DNA of 64,000 nt from an uncultured Eubacteriales bacterium. GTDB lineage: Bacteria > Bacillota > Clostridia > Christensenellales > Aristaeellaceae. Where the stretch lies: assembly GCA_902778055.1 (NCBI GenBank), contig CACYWL010000003.1:1-64000 (forward strand), written 5' to 3'. Shown one piece after another: positions 1 through 8,284 of this stretch; the first letter of the stretch is position 1; each line of letters opens with the position of its first letter. A program made the translations under genes and the position numbers. The notes below the pieces were generated by a model that made no database searches, was not told the origin of the DNA, and saw only the letters and a list, made by a program, of their open reading frames with translations.

Positions 1-1
1 C

Positions 2-1012
2 GGTTTCGGCAAGCGGCAGATGAAGAAGGTCACCGAAGGAGAGAAGTCTTCTTCCCGGCGTTTCTGCAAGCCTCACCGGATGATGCTGGTACAGGGCGAC
101 ATTAAATATGTCATGAAGCTTCCGCTGGGCAAGAACGGTGCGAAGGTACAGTGCTATGTTGCCGCCCTGATAGATGACCATTCACGGTTCATCCTGGCAT
201 CCGGCGTATATGACCACCAGGACGCGGATATTGTGGAGGATATCTACCGGAAAGCAATCCTGAAGTGGGGCACTTTTCAATCCACATATGTGGACAACGG
301 AAAACAATTCGTTTCCACACAGCTGATCCGGACGTTGAACCGTCTGGGGATCCGGCATCTCCGGGCGAAACCATATGCCGCAGCCAGCAAGGGCAAAATA
401 GAGGTTTACAACCGGCTGATTAATGCTTATATCGCGGAATGCAAAGCTCAGAAGGTTAAAACCCTGGCGGAAGCCAACAAATACTGGGAGCTGTTCGTCG
501 AGGAATACTACCACGACAAGGCCCATGAAGGTATTGCGGAGTATTACCAGAGCAAGGGCGTGGATGTTCCGGAAGAAGGCATTACACCCCGTCAGGAATT
601 CAACCGCGACTCCGTATCCCTCCGATATCTTGATGCGGGAGCCGTTGGAGAAGCATTCCTGCACCACGAGACCCGGGTTGTTGACAAAGCCGGCTGTATC
701 AGTTTCCGTGGCAGGAAGTATGAAACCAATCTCTCCCTCATTGGTGCCGAAGTGGAGATTGCCTACGATCCCATGGCAGCAGAGACGCTGACGGTATCCT
801 ATCCAGGAATTCCCTCATTTACAGCCAAGCCTCTGCAGATTGGCGAATACTGTGCTCAGAAGCCCGCGATTCCTGTCAGCATGCTGCCCGTAGAACCGGA
901 ATCCTCCCGTTTTCTGGCGGCGCTGCAGCGGAAGCACGAAGAAACGAAGCAGCACAACGCCGATGCCATTTCCTTCACGGCGTTCCGGAAGGAGGCGACA
1001 GACAATGTTTGA
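2..1012 (+). CDS. DDE integrase/transposase, 5' end outside the window
   Basis: Retroviral-integrase-type transposase that cuts and joins transposon ends. The frame is open to the window edge, so the ATG at 20 is probably internal and the N-terminal DNA-binding part is missing. Counting from that ATG the DDE triad is visible: D27 in QGDIKYV, D92 in YVDNGKQF and E128 in GKIEVYNR, with 35 residues between D92 and E128. The C-terminal part resembles the beta-barrel of Mu/IS21-like transposases. It overlaps the ATPase gene by 8 bp, the usual arrangement of transposase and TniB/IstB-like ATPase. The exact IS family is not recognised. Confidence 0.85.
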   Translation, partial: GFGKRQMKKVTEGEKSSSRRFCKPHRMMLVQGDIKYVMKLPLGKNGAKVQCYVAALIDDHSRFILASGVYDHQDADIVEDIYRKAILKWGTFQSTYVDNGKQFVSTQLIRTLNRLGIRHLRAKPYAAASKGKIEVYNRLINAYIAECKAQKVKTLAEANKYWELFVEEYYHDKAHEGIAEYYQSKGVDVPEEGITPRQEFNRDSVSLRYLDAGAVGEAFLHHETRVVDKAGCISFRGRKYETNLSLIGAEVEIAYDPMAAETLTVSYPGIPSFTAKPLQIGEYCAQKPAIPVSMLPVEPESSRFLAALQRKHEETKQHNADAISFTAFRKEATDNV

Positions 1013-1814
1013 GGCCTTCTTTGAGATGCAGCACACACCATTCTCCCGGGATGTTCCGCCTGAGTCGCTTTACGAGCCCCCATTCCTGACCGATACCCTG
1101 GGCAGGCTGTCCTACGCGGCAGACCGGCAGCTGTTTGCGGTGGTCACCGGCGATGCGGGGTGCGGCAAATCCACACTGATCCGGAAGTTTGCCTCCACCC
1201 TGTCGCCGAAGAACTACATTGTGATGTACCTTTCGGATTCCAAGCTGACGCCACGGTGGTTTTACAAAGGGATGCTGGACCAGCTGGGCATTGAAGCCAG
1301 GTTCTACCGCGGGGACGCCAAGCGGCAGCTCCAGAAGGAAGTGGAAATTATCCGCGGCGTCCAGAAGAAGAAAGCGGTATGCATTCTGGACGAGGCCCAC
1401 CTGCTGGAGAAGGAAACCATTGAGGAATTCCGGTTCATGCTGAATTACCGGTTTGATTCCGAAAGCCCCATGGCGCTGGTTCTGGTTGGCCAGACAGAAC
1501 TGTGGGACAAACTGAAGCTGCAGCGGTATGCGGCCGTCCGGCAGCGTATTGATGTCAATTGCGTGCTGCGTCATCTGGATCGGTCGGAGACGGAGGAATA
1601 CATTCGTTCCCATCTCCGGTACGCCGGCGGCCGTGAGGACCTTTTCACGGATATTGCGATGGATGTGATCCAGCAGGGATCCTCCGGAATTCCCCGGATG
1701 ATTAACCGGATCTGCGAGAAGAGCCTGATGTATGCTAGCCAGCAGGGAAAACGGCTCATTGATGAACACACCGTCACCTTTGTCATGGAGCACGAGATGC
1801 TCGGCAGTGTGTGA
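1005..1814 (+). CDS. AAA ATPase of the transposition pair (ExeA/TniB-like)
   Basis: Predicted ATP-dependent helper of the preceding transposase, of the ExeA/TniB/IstB type that in known elements organises target capture. Start ATG 1005 is preferred over the in-frame ATG at 963 because AAGGAGG lies just upstream and the family begins with the MFEAFFEMQHTPFSRD type of sequence. Walker A is GDAGCGKST (residues 49-57) and Walker B is AVCILDEAHLL (about 124-133). The C-terminal half has the winged-helix-like SGIPRMINRICEKSL stretch common in ExeA-type proteins. It is 269 aa and looks intact. Confidence 0.85.
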   Translation: MFEAFFEMQHTPFSRDVPPESLYEPPFLTDTLGRLSYAADRQLFAVVTGDAGCGKSTLIRKFASTLSPKNYIVMYLSDSKLTPRWFYKGMLDQLGIEARFYRGDAKRQLQKEVEIIRGVQKKKAVCILDEAHLLEKETIEEFRFMLNYRFDSESPMALVLVGQTELWDKLKLQRYAAVRQRIDVNCVLRHLDRSETEEYIRSHLRYAGGREDLFTDIAMDVIQQGSSGIPRMINRICEKSLMYASQQGKRLIDEHTVTFVMEHEMLGSV

Positions 1815-1830
1815 AAGGGGGTGTTGATGA

Positions 1831-2097
1831 ATGTACAAGCCGATGAGAGGCCGTAACGGTCAACTGTTCTATGTTTTTGATGAGGATGCCGCGGAAGAGC
1901 TCCTGGATTTCCAGGATACCTTCTCCGATTGCATGGACACCCTGATTGAGGCCCTTGAAAACCTCAAGGATGCCGTGCTCTCCATTGATGTTCCGAATAT
2001 TGAACCGTTTCCTGAACCTGAAATGCTGCCCGAGCCCGATCCGGAACTGTTTCCTGAGGAGGATGTAGATTCGCAGCAAAACGATTTACCTTTTTGA
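1831..2097 (+). CDS. small acidic protein, third gene of the transposition operon
   Basis: Unrecognised 88-aa protein. The N-terminal half is mixed, and the C-terminal third is rich in Pro and Glu/Asp (repeated PEPE/PEPD-like pairs). It starts 16 bp after the ATPase with a GGGGG-containing ribosome binding site, so it is probably co-transcribed and may be an accessory of the element. No domain is evident. It could also be a passenger gene. Confidence 0.55.
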   Translation: MYKPMRGRNGQLFYVFDEDAAEELLDFQDTFSDCMDTLIEALENLKDAVLSIDVPNIEPFPEPEMLPEPDPELFPEEDVDSQQNDLPF

Positions 2098-2107
2098 ATG
2101 GATGAAT

Positions 2108-2147
2108 CAGCAAGCCAGGGGTAGCGATGATGCCCCTGGCGCTGCTG
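2108..2147. repeat. long hairpin beyond the transposition operon
   Basis: Imperfect palindrome with arms built on GCCAGGGG and CCCCTGGC, extended by CAGC and GCTG, around a roughly 9-nt loop. No T-run follows, so it is not a good terminator. It could belong to the element end. Nothing else is seen up to 2261. Confidence 0.4.
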
Positions 2148-2261
2148 ATGACAAGGAGTTGATCTGTTCAGTGACAGAATGATGGAGCAGTTGGGGGACA
2201 ATCCAGGAAATCTTTAACAGGATAGTTTCCATGCTTCAAGAGCGAATTTTGCAGCGATTGA

Positions 2262-2558
2262 GTATGCAGGAATACAGCGTCATGCTATATCGGTCCTTAC
2301 ATGCCCACCAACCACTACTCATGCTATATCGGTCCTTACATGCCCACCAACCACTACATTCAGAAGAAGATGGAGGAGAAGGGACTGTTCGCAGCCTATA
2401 CTCTGCACGAATTGCTGGACGAACTGGATGTGATTGAAAGCTTTATGGAACCGGGGAAAGCCCCGATTCAGGGTGAGGTATTGAAAAAGCAGGAACAGAT
2501 TTACCGGGACCTAGATGTCACGCCGCTACTCGCGGCAGGGCAACCGGCGGATTCATAG
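2262..2558 (+). pseudogene. C-terminal fragment of an IS1634-type transposase
   Basis: The frame has no proper start and encodes only the last helical part of an IS4-superfamily/IS1634-type transposase. YTLHELLDELDVIESF corresponds to YTLQQVLDKLDVIECF in the remnant at 17755-18162. The catalytic region is absent. A 39-bp tandem duplication (2280-2357) repeats 13 codons inside it. It ends in an IS-end-like sequence. Certainly not a functional transposase. Confidence 0.7.
2280..2357 (+). repeat. 39-bp perfect tandem duplication
   Basis: Two identical 39-bp copies (2280-2318 and 2319-2357) in the transposase remnant. The unit is a multiple of three, so the frame is kept and the peptide SCYIGPYMPTNHY is repeated. 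Looks like recent slippage or unequal exchange. Confidence 0.9.
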
Positions 2559-2611
2559 TTATGTGATCCGGGAATTCAGGTTCCACGTTATAATTCAACC
2601 GGGAATGCAGG
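2557..2611. repeat. IS-end scar, shared with 14001-14026 and 27987-28015
   Basis: The left half (AGTTATGTGATCCGGGAATT followed by CAGG) recurs at 14001-14026 with two differences. The right half, 2583-2611, is the exact reverse complement of 27987-28015 (29 bp). A diverged version follows the transposase remnant at about 18160. It lies directly after a transposase 3' end, so it is probably the right end of the IS. Confidence 0.6.
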
Positions 2612-2819
2612 ATACAAAGCATACAAGATGATCACAAAATTGTTGGTGAAGGCATCGGGATCAAGATGATGAATATAACAAGGAAACTATGAATGAGTAT
2701 CCTCAACAACCCTAAATAACTTTACCCACGGTGAATGTTGCATAATGAAAATGTAGAAAGGCATTTCGGTCTTGCAAAAAACACCCACGGTGCCGGTGGG
2801 GCAAGGAAGGACATTAGAA

Positions 2820-3692
2820 ATGGCGAAAACAGCATTTGAAAAAGCTGTAGAAAAACAAACGAAAGAAGCTCAGAAAGCAGCTCGGGAAGCAAAAATCCGC
2901 GAAAGAGCTTCTGCCATAGTCAATGCTCAGCCTCTGGTATCCGGCTTTCAAATCATGGATCAGGATGCAGAAGTAGTGTTGAAGGCTATTCTTGATGCAT
3001 ATGACGGCAACGAGAACAACTATATTGGCGGTTTCGATCGGGACTTACTTCCGCGATATCTTCAGGATTCGGTTGGCGTGGAATATGAAAAGCTTCAAAT
3101 GTATGGGATGCTGTCAAGCGTTCTTCAGTACCTTTCCGGAGCAAACCTGACGATTACGGAGAGAGCAAAATCCTATTTTGATGATAAAGAAACTGCACTG
3201 ACGAGAGCAGAAGAGGATAAGAAGGAGCAGCGAAGAATAGCAGAGATCGAAGCCTCGACGCATATCCACAAGCAATACGACGTTTTTATCTCACACGCAA
3301 GCGCAGACAAGGAAGACTATGTAGATCTTCTCGTTATGGCTGTAAAAAGACTTGGAATAAACGTCTTCTATGATACGGATGTCCTTTCCTGGGGTGACAA
3401 GTGGAAAGAAGTCATTATTCAAGGTACTGCCGATTCAGAGTTCGCAATTATAGTCATTTCAAAGAATTTCTTCGGAAGAGAATGGACGGAAAAAGAACTG
3501 ACAGAGTTCTTAAGCCAGCAGAACGAAAGTGGCCAGAAGATTGTACTTCCTTTACTGCTTGGAATAAGCATGGACGATCTGAAAGAGCATTATCCAGAGC
3601 TTGGTGATATTCAGTGCATCAGTTCTGAGAAGTTCGGCAAGGAAGAGATTGTCATTCTTCTTGCCAAAGAGCTGATTAAAAGGTACAAGTAA
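2820..3692 (+). CDS. TIR-domain protein with helical N-terminal region
   Basis: A 290-aa protein starting at ATG 2820, preceded by AAGGAAGGA at good spacing; the frame is open from TTG 2772. Residues 1-145 are charged and helical, with likely coiled coils at 5-30 and 125-147. A TIR domain begins at YDVFISHASADKEDY (about 153) and continues through GINVFYDTDVLSWGDKW to WTEKEL, where E226 occupies the place of the catalytic glutamate of bacterial TIR NADases. Bacterial TIR effectors commonly deplete NAD+ or make signalling nucleotides during phage infection. No sensor gene is adjacent: upstream is transposon debris and downstream the rhamnose operon. It may be a stand-alone effector. Confidence 0.8.
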   Translation: MAKTAFEKAVEKQTKEAQKAAREAKIRERASAIVNAQPLVSGFQIMDQDAEVVLKAILDAYDGNENNYIGGFDRDLLPRYLQDSVGVEYEKLQMYGMLSSVLQYLSGANLTITERAKSYFDDKETALTRAEEDKKEQRRIAEIEASTHIHKQYDVFISHASADKEDYVDLLVMAVKRLGINVFYDTDVLSWGDKWKEVIIQGTADSEFAIIVISKNFFGREWTEKELTEFLSQQNESGQKIVLPLLLGISMDDLKEHYPELGDIQCISSEKFGKEEIVILLAKELIKRYK

Positions 3693-3752
3693 CACCCCTC
3701 TCTGTGGAGCCCTCTTTCCACAGGAGAAAAACCACAGAAAGGAACCACCACA

Positions 3753-4817
3753 ATGACTACCTATCTCACTACAGGCTGTGCGGGCTTCATAGGAACAACG
3801 TTTGTTCATTACATGCTCAGCCGCTATACCGACATCAGGATCATCAACCTGGACGCTTTAACATATGCCGGTAACTTGGAGAATCTGAAGGATCTGGAAG
3901 ATGATCCTCGCCATATCTTTGTTCACGGTAATATCTGTGATAAAGAGCTCGTCGCAAAGCTCATCGCGGACTACGATCCCGACTATATCATCAATTTCGC
4001 AGCCGAGTCCCATGTGGACCGCAGTATCGCCAATCCGGAGATCTTCGTGACTACCAATGTTATGGGCACGGTCAATCTTCTGCAGCGGGCGAAGGAAGCC
4101 TGGTATGATGCCGGGCAGAAGACTTGGAAGAGCGGGAAGAAATATGTGCAGGTGAGCACCGATGAAGTTTATGGTGCGTTGGGAGCGGAAGGTTTCTTTA
4201 CTGAGACCACGCCGATCAATCCACACAGCCCCTACTCATCCTCCAAAGCATCTGCCGATCACTTTGTGAAAGCGTTCCATGATACATATGGGATGCCTGT
4301 GAACATCACGAGATGCTCGAACAACTACGGCCATTTCCAGTTCCCGGAAAAGCTTATTCCGCTGATGATCAACAACGCAAAGAATCATAAACAACTCCCC
4401 GTCTATGGTGACGGCATGCAGATCCGCGACTGGCTCTATGTGGAAGATCATTGCAAAGCAATTGATATGGTAGCGACAGCAGGGCGTGTGGGTGAGGTCT
4501 ATAACATTGGCGGACACAATGAGCGGCCGAACATCTTTATTGTGAAGACGATAATACATCAGCTCTCTGAGCGGCTCCATGATCCAGAGATCAACGAAGG
4601 CCTCATCAAGCATGTGGAAGACCGTCTTGGCCATGACCGGCGCTATGGAATCGATCCGTCCAAGATCAAGGCCGATCTTGGCTGGTATCCGGAAACCACT
4701 TTTGAGGTTGGCATTGTGAAGACCATCGACTGGTATCTGGACAATCAGGAATGGATGGAGAGAGTTACATCAGGTGAGTATCAAAAGTACTACGCTGAGA
4801 TGTACAAGAATAGGTAA
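3753..4817 (+). CDS. rfbB: dTDP-glucose 4,6-dehydratase
   Basis: Second step of dTDP-L-rhamnose synthesis: dTDP-glucose to dTDP-4-keto-6-deoxyglucose, NAD+ dependent, cytoplasmic. Extended SDR enzyme of 354 aa, normal length. It shows the nucleotide-binding motif TTGCAGFIG near the N-terminus, the signature VSTDEVYG, and the YxxxK pair in YSSSKASAD. AAAGGAA lies 8 bp before the ATG. First gene of the rfbB-D-C-A operon; about 60 bp with a small hairpin separates it from rfbD. It is more AT-rich than glf at 43,433, suggesting acquisition. Confidence 0.93.
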   Translation: MTTYLTTGCAGFIGTTFVHYMLSRYTDIRIINLDALTYAGNLENLKDLEDDPRHIFVHGNICDKELVAKLIADYDPDYIINFAAESHVDRSIANPEIFVTTNVMGTVNLLQRAKEAWYDAGQKTWKSGKKYVQVSTDEVYGALGAEGFFTETTPINPHSPYSSSKASADHFVKAFHDTYGMPVNITRCSNNYGHFQFPEKLIPLMINNAKNHKQLPVYGDGMQIRDWLYVEDHCKAIDMVATAGRVGEVYNIGGHNERPNIFIVKTIIHQLSERLHDPEINEGLIKHVEDRLGHDRRYGIDPSKIKADLGWYPETTFEVGIVKTIDWYLDNQEWMERVTSGEYQKYYAEMYKNR

Positions 4818-4877
4818 AACCCCGCTGTGTTGGATTGAACACAGAGATATAGGAGCCGATCCAAGGCCTTAGGACAG

Positions 4878-5000
4878 TTGAAGGTCTTTGTAACTGGTGT
4901 TAATGGGCAACTGGGACATGATGTTGTCAAGAAGTTATTGCAGCGTGGACATGCCGCGATTTGCAACGGTAGTGGTCAAGAGTACAAAGGAGCAGATGAT
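4878..5000 (+). repeat. in-frame extra copy of the RmlD N-terminus
   Basis: The 41 codons after TTG 4878 encode KVFVTGVNGQLGHDVVKKLL, a diverged duplicate of the first 41 residues of the following gene (KVFVTGVGGQLGHDVVNDLM). There is no stop between them. The two copies differ at many bases, so this is old or arose by recombination between different rmlD alleles. The second TTG (5001) has AAAGGAG in front of it; the first has no clear ribosome binding site. Confidence 0.8.
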
Positions 5001-5915
5001 TTGAAGGTATTTGTAACAGGAGTTGGAGGACAGCTTGGGCATGATGTTGTCAATGATTTGATGGCACGTGGTCACGAAGCTGCAGGAAGCGATATCCAAG
5101 AAACGTATTCGGGTGTGGCCGACGGGAGCGCAGTAACTGTTGCACCATATGTCCAGCTGGATATAACGAATAAGGATGCAGTAATCAAGACGATAGAAGA
5201 GATCAAACCGGACGTTATCATCCACTGCGCGGCATGGACCGCTGTTGACGCGGCAGAGGATGAGGAGAATCGAGAAAAGGTTGATAAGATTAACCACCTC
5301 GGTACTCAGTACATCGCTGAAGCCGCGAAAGCCGTCGATGCGAAAATGGTCTACATCAGCACAGACTACGTCTTCGATGGTCAGGGTGAGCGTCCCTGGG
5401 AGCCGGATGACAAGTGCTACGCACCGTTGAATGTTTATGGGCAGAGCAAACTGGATGGAGAACTGGCGGTAGCCAATACATTGGAGAAGTTCTTCATTGT
5501 CCGCATCGCTTGGGTCTTCGGCCTGAACGGCAAAAACTTCATAAAGACGATGATCAATGTGGGCAAGACTCATGATGAAGTTCGCGTCGTAAACGATCAG
5601 ATCGGCACACCGACTTACACATTGGACCTGGCAAGACTGCTGGTCGATATGGTCGAAACGGAAAAATACGGCTACTACCACGCTACCAATGAAGGCGGAT
5701 ACATAAGCTGGTATGATTTCTGCTGTGAGTTCTATAAGCAGTATGGGCTGGAAACTCAGGTCATCCCCGTGACCACGTCGGAATATGGGCTAAGTAAAGC
5801 AGCACGTCCGTTTAATTCTCGACTTGAAAAGTCGAAGCTTGTAGAAAATGGCTTCACACCGCTCCCTGATTGGAAAGACGCGGTAGCAAGGTATTTGAAG
5901 GAGGCGGAGCTGTGA
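5001..5915 (+). CDS. rfbD: dTDP-4-dehydrorhamnose reductase
   Basis: Last step of dTDP-L-rhamnose synthesis, NAD(P)H-dependent reduction. From TTG 5001 it has the Rossmann motif VTGVGGQLGHD, STDYVFDG and the YGQSK motif (Y and K of the SDR active site), and about 304 aa, close to the family length. TTG 5001 is preferred because AAAGGAG lies 8 bp upstream. The frame is open back to TTG 4878, which would add 41 residues duplicating the Rossmann start. It ends 1 bp before rfbC, so translation is probably coupled. Confidence 0.88.
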   Translation: MKVFVTGVGGQLGHDVVNDLMARGHEAAGSDIQETYSGVADGSAVTVAPYVQLDITNKDAVIKTIEEIKPDVIIHCAAWTAVDAAEDEENREKVDKINHLGTQYIAEAAKAVDAKMVYISTDYVFDGQGERPWEPDDKCYAPLNVYGQSKLDGELAVANTLEKFFIVRIAWVFGLNGKNFIKTMINVGKTHDEVRVVNDQIGTPTYTLDLARLLVDMVETEKYGYYHATNEGGYISWYDFCCEFYKQYGLETQVIPVTTSEYGLSKAARPFNSRLEKSKLVENGFTPLPDWKDAVARYLKEAEL

Positions 5916-5916
5916 C

Positions 5917-6522
5917 ATGGGCCAGATAACTGTACAGAAGAACCTTGATGGAATCGAAGGACTGCACCTTATTATTCCTACCGTTCACGGGGACAGTCGT
6001 GGATATTTCGTTGAGACATACAATCAGAAGGACATGGAGGAGCAGGGGATCAACATCACCTTTGTTCAACACAATCAGAGCATGAGTACGAAGGGGGTTC
6101 TCCGAGGCCTTCACTTCCAGAAACAATACCCACAGACGAAGCTGGTTCGTGTGATTAAAGGTTCTGTGTTTGACGTTGCGGTGGATCTGAGAGCTGACAG
6201 CCCAACCTATGGAAAGTATCATGGCGAGATCCTCACAGAGGAAAACAAGCATCAATTCCTCATCCCCCGTGGATTTGCTCATGGATTTCTGGTGCTGAGT
6301 GATGTTGCAGAGTTCTGCTATCTCTGCGATGACTTCTATCATCCTAATGATGAAGGTGGCATGGCCTGGAACGATCCGGAGATCGGCATTCAGTGGCCGA
6401 AACTGGAAGGAGAGTATAAGGGAACAGCGAGTGCTGAAGGCTATACTGTTGACGGCACACCGCTGAACTTGAGTGAAAAGGATCAGAAGTGGCTCGGAAT
6501 TAAGGACACATTCAAGTTCTAA
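5917..6522 (+). CDS. rfbC: dTDP-4-dehydrorhamnose 3,5-epimerase
   Basis: Converts dTDP-4-keto-6-deoxyglucose to dTDP-4-keto-L-rhamnose. Cupin-fold enzyme of 201 aa. Recognisable features are DSRGYFVETYN, the FVQHNQSMSTKGVLRGLHFQ region holding the catalytic histidine and arginine, and IPRGFAHGFLVLSD. It starts with ATG one base after the rfbD stop, with GGAGG in the end of rfbD as ribosome binding site. Intact. Confidence 0.93.
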   Translation: MGQITVQKNLDGIEGLHLIIPTVHGDSRGYFVETYNQKDMEEQGINITFVQHNQSMSTKGVLRGLHFQKQYPQTKLVRVIKGSVFDVAVDLRADSPTYGKYHGEILTEENKHQFLIPRGFAHGFLVLSDVAEFCYLCDDFYHPNDEGGMAWNDPEIGIQWPKLEGEYKGTASAEGYTVDGTPLNLSEKDQKWLGIKDTFKF

Positions 6523-6581
6523 AACCCTCACCTGTGGGTGACTACGGGTAAACAGCCTTTGAGGCATGAAAGGAAAAGACG

Positions 6582-7470
6582 ATGAAAGGTATTGTACTCG
6601 CCGGAGGATCCGGTACCAGACTGTATCCGCTGACGAAGGTCACGAGTAAACAGCTTTTACCCATATATGATAAACCCATGATCTATTACCCGCTGAGCAC
6701 GCTTATGCTGGCAGGGATCAAGGATATCCTGATCATCAGCACCCCGGATGATACTCCGAGATTTGAAGCCTTGCTGGGTGATGGCAGCCAGTTCGGAATC
6801 AGTCTCAGCTATAAGGTTCAGCCGAGTCCGGATGGACTCGCGCAAGCCTTTATTCTCGGCGAAGAGTTCCTTGGCGGAGAAGCCGGAGCGATGGTGTTAG
6901 GCGACAACATCTTCTATGGGAACGGGTTCAGGACGTTGCTGAAGGCGGCAGTGAAGGATGCCGAAAAAAAACGGAAGAGCGACTGTTTTCGGTTACTACG
7001 TTCCGGACCCGGAGCGGTTCGGCGTTGTCGAGTTTGATGAGAACGGGAAGGCTCTGAGCATTGAGGAGAAGCCGAAGGAGCCGAAGAGCAACTATGCTGT
7101 AACGGGTCTATACTTTTACCCGGCAGGTGTGAGCAAGCGTGCGAATATGGTTCAGCCGAGTGCCAGAGGCGAGCTTGAGATCACCACACTCAACGAGATG
7201 TATCTGAATGATGGACTACTTGATGTTCAGCTACTGGGACGTGGTTTTGCCTGGTTGGATACTGGGACGATGAGCAGCTTGCTTCAGGCAGCAAATTTTG
7301 TGGAAATGATTCAGTCTCGTCAGGGGATTACCATATCTGCACCCGAAGAAATCGCATACATCAACGGTTTCATCGATAAAGAAAAACTGATGGAAAGTGC
7401 AAAGGCCTATGGAAAATCTCCGTATGGCGAGCATCTGAAGGCTGTTGCAGAGGGTAAGGTGCGGTACTAA
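6582..7470 (+). pseudogene. rfbA: glucose-1-phosphate thymidylyltransferase, frameshifted in an A8 run
   Basis: First enzyme of dTDP-rhamnose synthesis (glucose-1-P + dTTP to dTDP-glucose). The first frame has [20 protein letters not shown] and [14 protein letters not shown]. It is correct to about residue 127, then changes frame in the run of eight A at 6964-6971. The rest ([20 protein letters not shown] to the end) continues in the +1 frame. With seven A the protein would be about 295 aa, the normal length. It may be a sequencing or assembly indel, a real inactivating mutation, or a site of transcriptional slippage. The other three operon genes are intact, and without RfbA the pathway would need a copy elsewhere. 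Confidence 0.85.
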
Positions 7471-7530
7471 TCGTAAGCGGTAGATAATCCCAATCAGAAA
7501 GAATCCATACACTCGGGGAGGCGTTTTCAA

Positions 7531-7602
7531 TTGGATAAAGCGGTCATGAGCGTCCGGATGCAGAAGTGGGCCAGGATTATTCAGGAAGCTGCAACCAAAT
7601 AG
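7531..7602 (+). pseudogene. N-terminal scrap of an IS66-type accessory protein (tentative)
   Basis: A 23-codon frame from TTG 7531, behind GGGGAGG, encodes MSVRMQKWARIIQEAATK and stops. The pattern resembles the start of IS66-type TnpA-like accessory proteins (xxRxxxWxxIIxE). Too short to be sure; surrounding sequence is transposon debris. Confidence 0.35.
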
Positions 7603-7621
7603 CTGAGTCCACTAAAATCCA

Positions 7622-7686
7622 AGGAATTTCAACGGATTGAGCTCAATCGGATGAGTTCGTAGTACAAACTTGCTTAAAACTCAGAT
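7622..7686 (+). repeat. 65-bp inverted repeat, left copy (partner 25391-25455)
   Basis: Matches the reverse complement of 25391-25455 over 65 bp with one mismatch. The two copies are about 17.7 kb apart in opposite orientation and enclose the DUF2971, Septu, superoxide-reductase-like and KAP modules. Confidence 0.85.
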
Positions 7687-8235
7687 GTTTATGATGAGAA
7701 AACCAGGCTGCTGAAAAGCTTCTCTCTGACTGATGATAAGGTAAATCGAGCAAAGAGAGAATCCGGTTTCTTCGCCAATACAACCCACGGCGTAGACTTC
7801 GATGCTATGACCGCCCATGATTACTACAAACTGAGAGATGAGCAGGAAAAGTACTTCTCCATGATGAAAGGAATCATGGGAGCTGACCGTCAGCGCAACT
7901 GGTCAGAGCTTGGGAAAGAAGGTCGTCTGCTGATCCTGTTTGTTTCCCAGGTAATTGGCTGCTATATGGCGTATATCCGGAAGACGAAGCTCAGCAAGGA
8001 ATTCCATTCTCTTCAGTCCATTCTGGATGAGATGCGCCCGATCCGGTACATCGAGCATCCCAATACAAAACCGACACTCACGCCTTTCGTTGGAGACCAG
8101 GTTAAGATCTGTGACGCATTTGGTTTTGACATTCCCGATGGATGTGCTCCGGAATATGTGGTTCGAAAGACCAACAAGGGAAAGCGTGGGCGTCCCCGGA
8201 AGAACAAGCTGGTGGTCAAGGAAGACAATTTATAG
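7678..8235 (+). pseudogene. 3' fragment of an IS4-superfamily transposase
   Basis: Open frame without start, beginning after a stop at 7675. The peptide includes RAKRESGFFANTTHGVDFDA, then YKLRDEQEKYFSMMKG, whose Y..R...E......K spacing fits the conserved C-terminal signature of IS4-type DDE transposases. The Lys/Arg-rich end has KGKRGRPRKNK. The N-terminal and central catalytic parts are missing, so it is a remnant. A start at ATG 7807 would give a 142-aa peptide of unlikely function. Confidence 0.7.
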
Positions 8236-8284
8236 TATAAAAAACACCAAAACTTAGAAATCCCTTTGGACAATTCGTTTTCTG

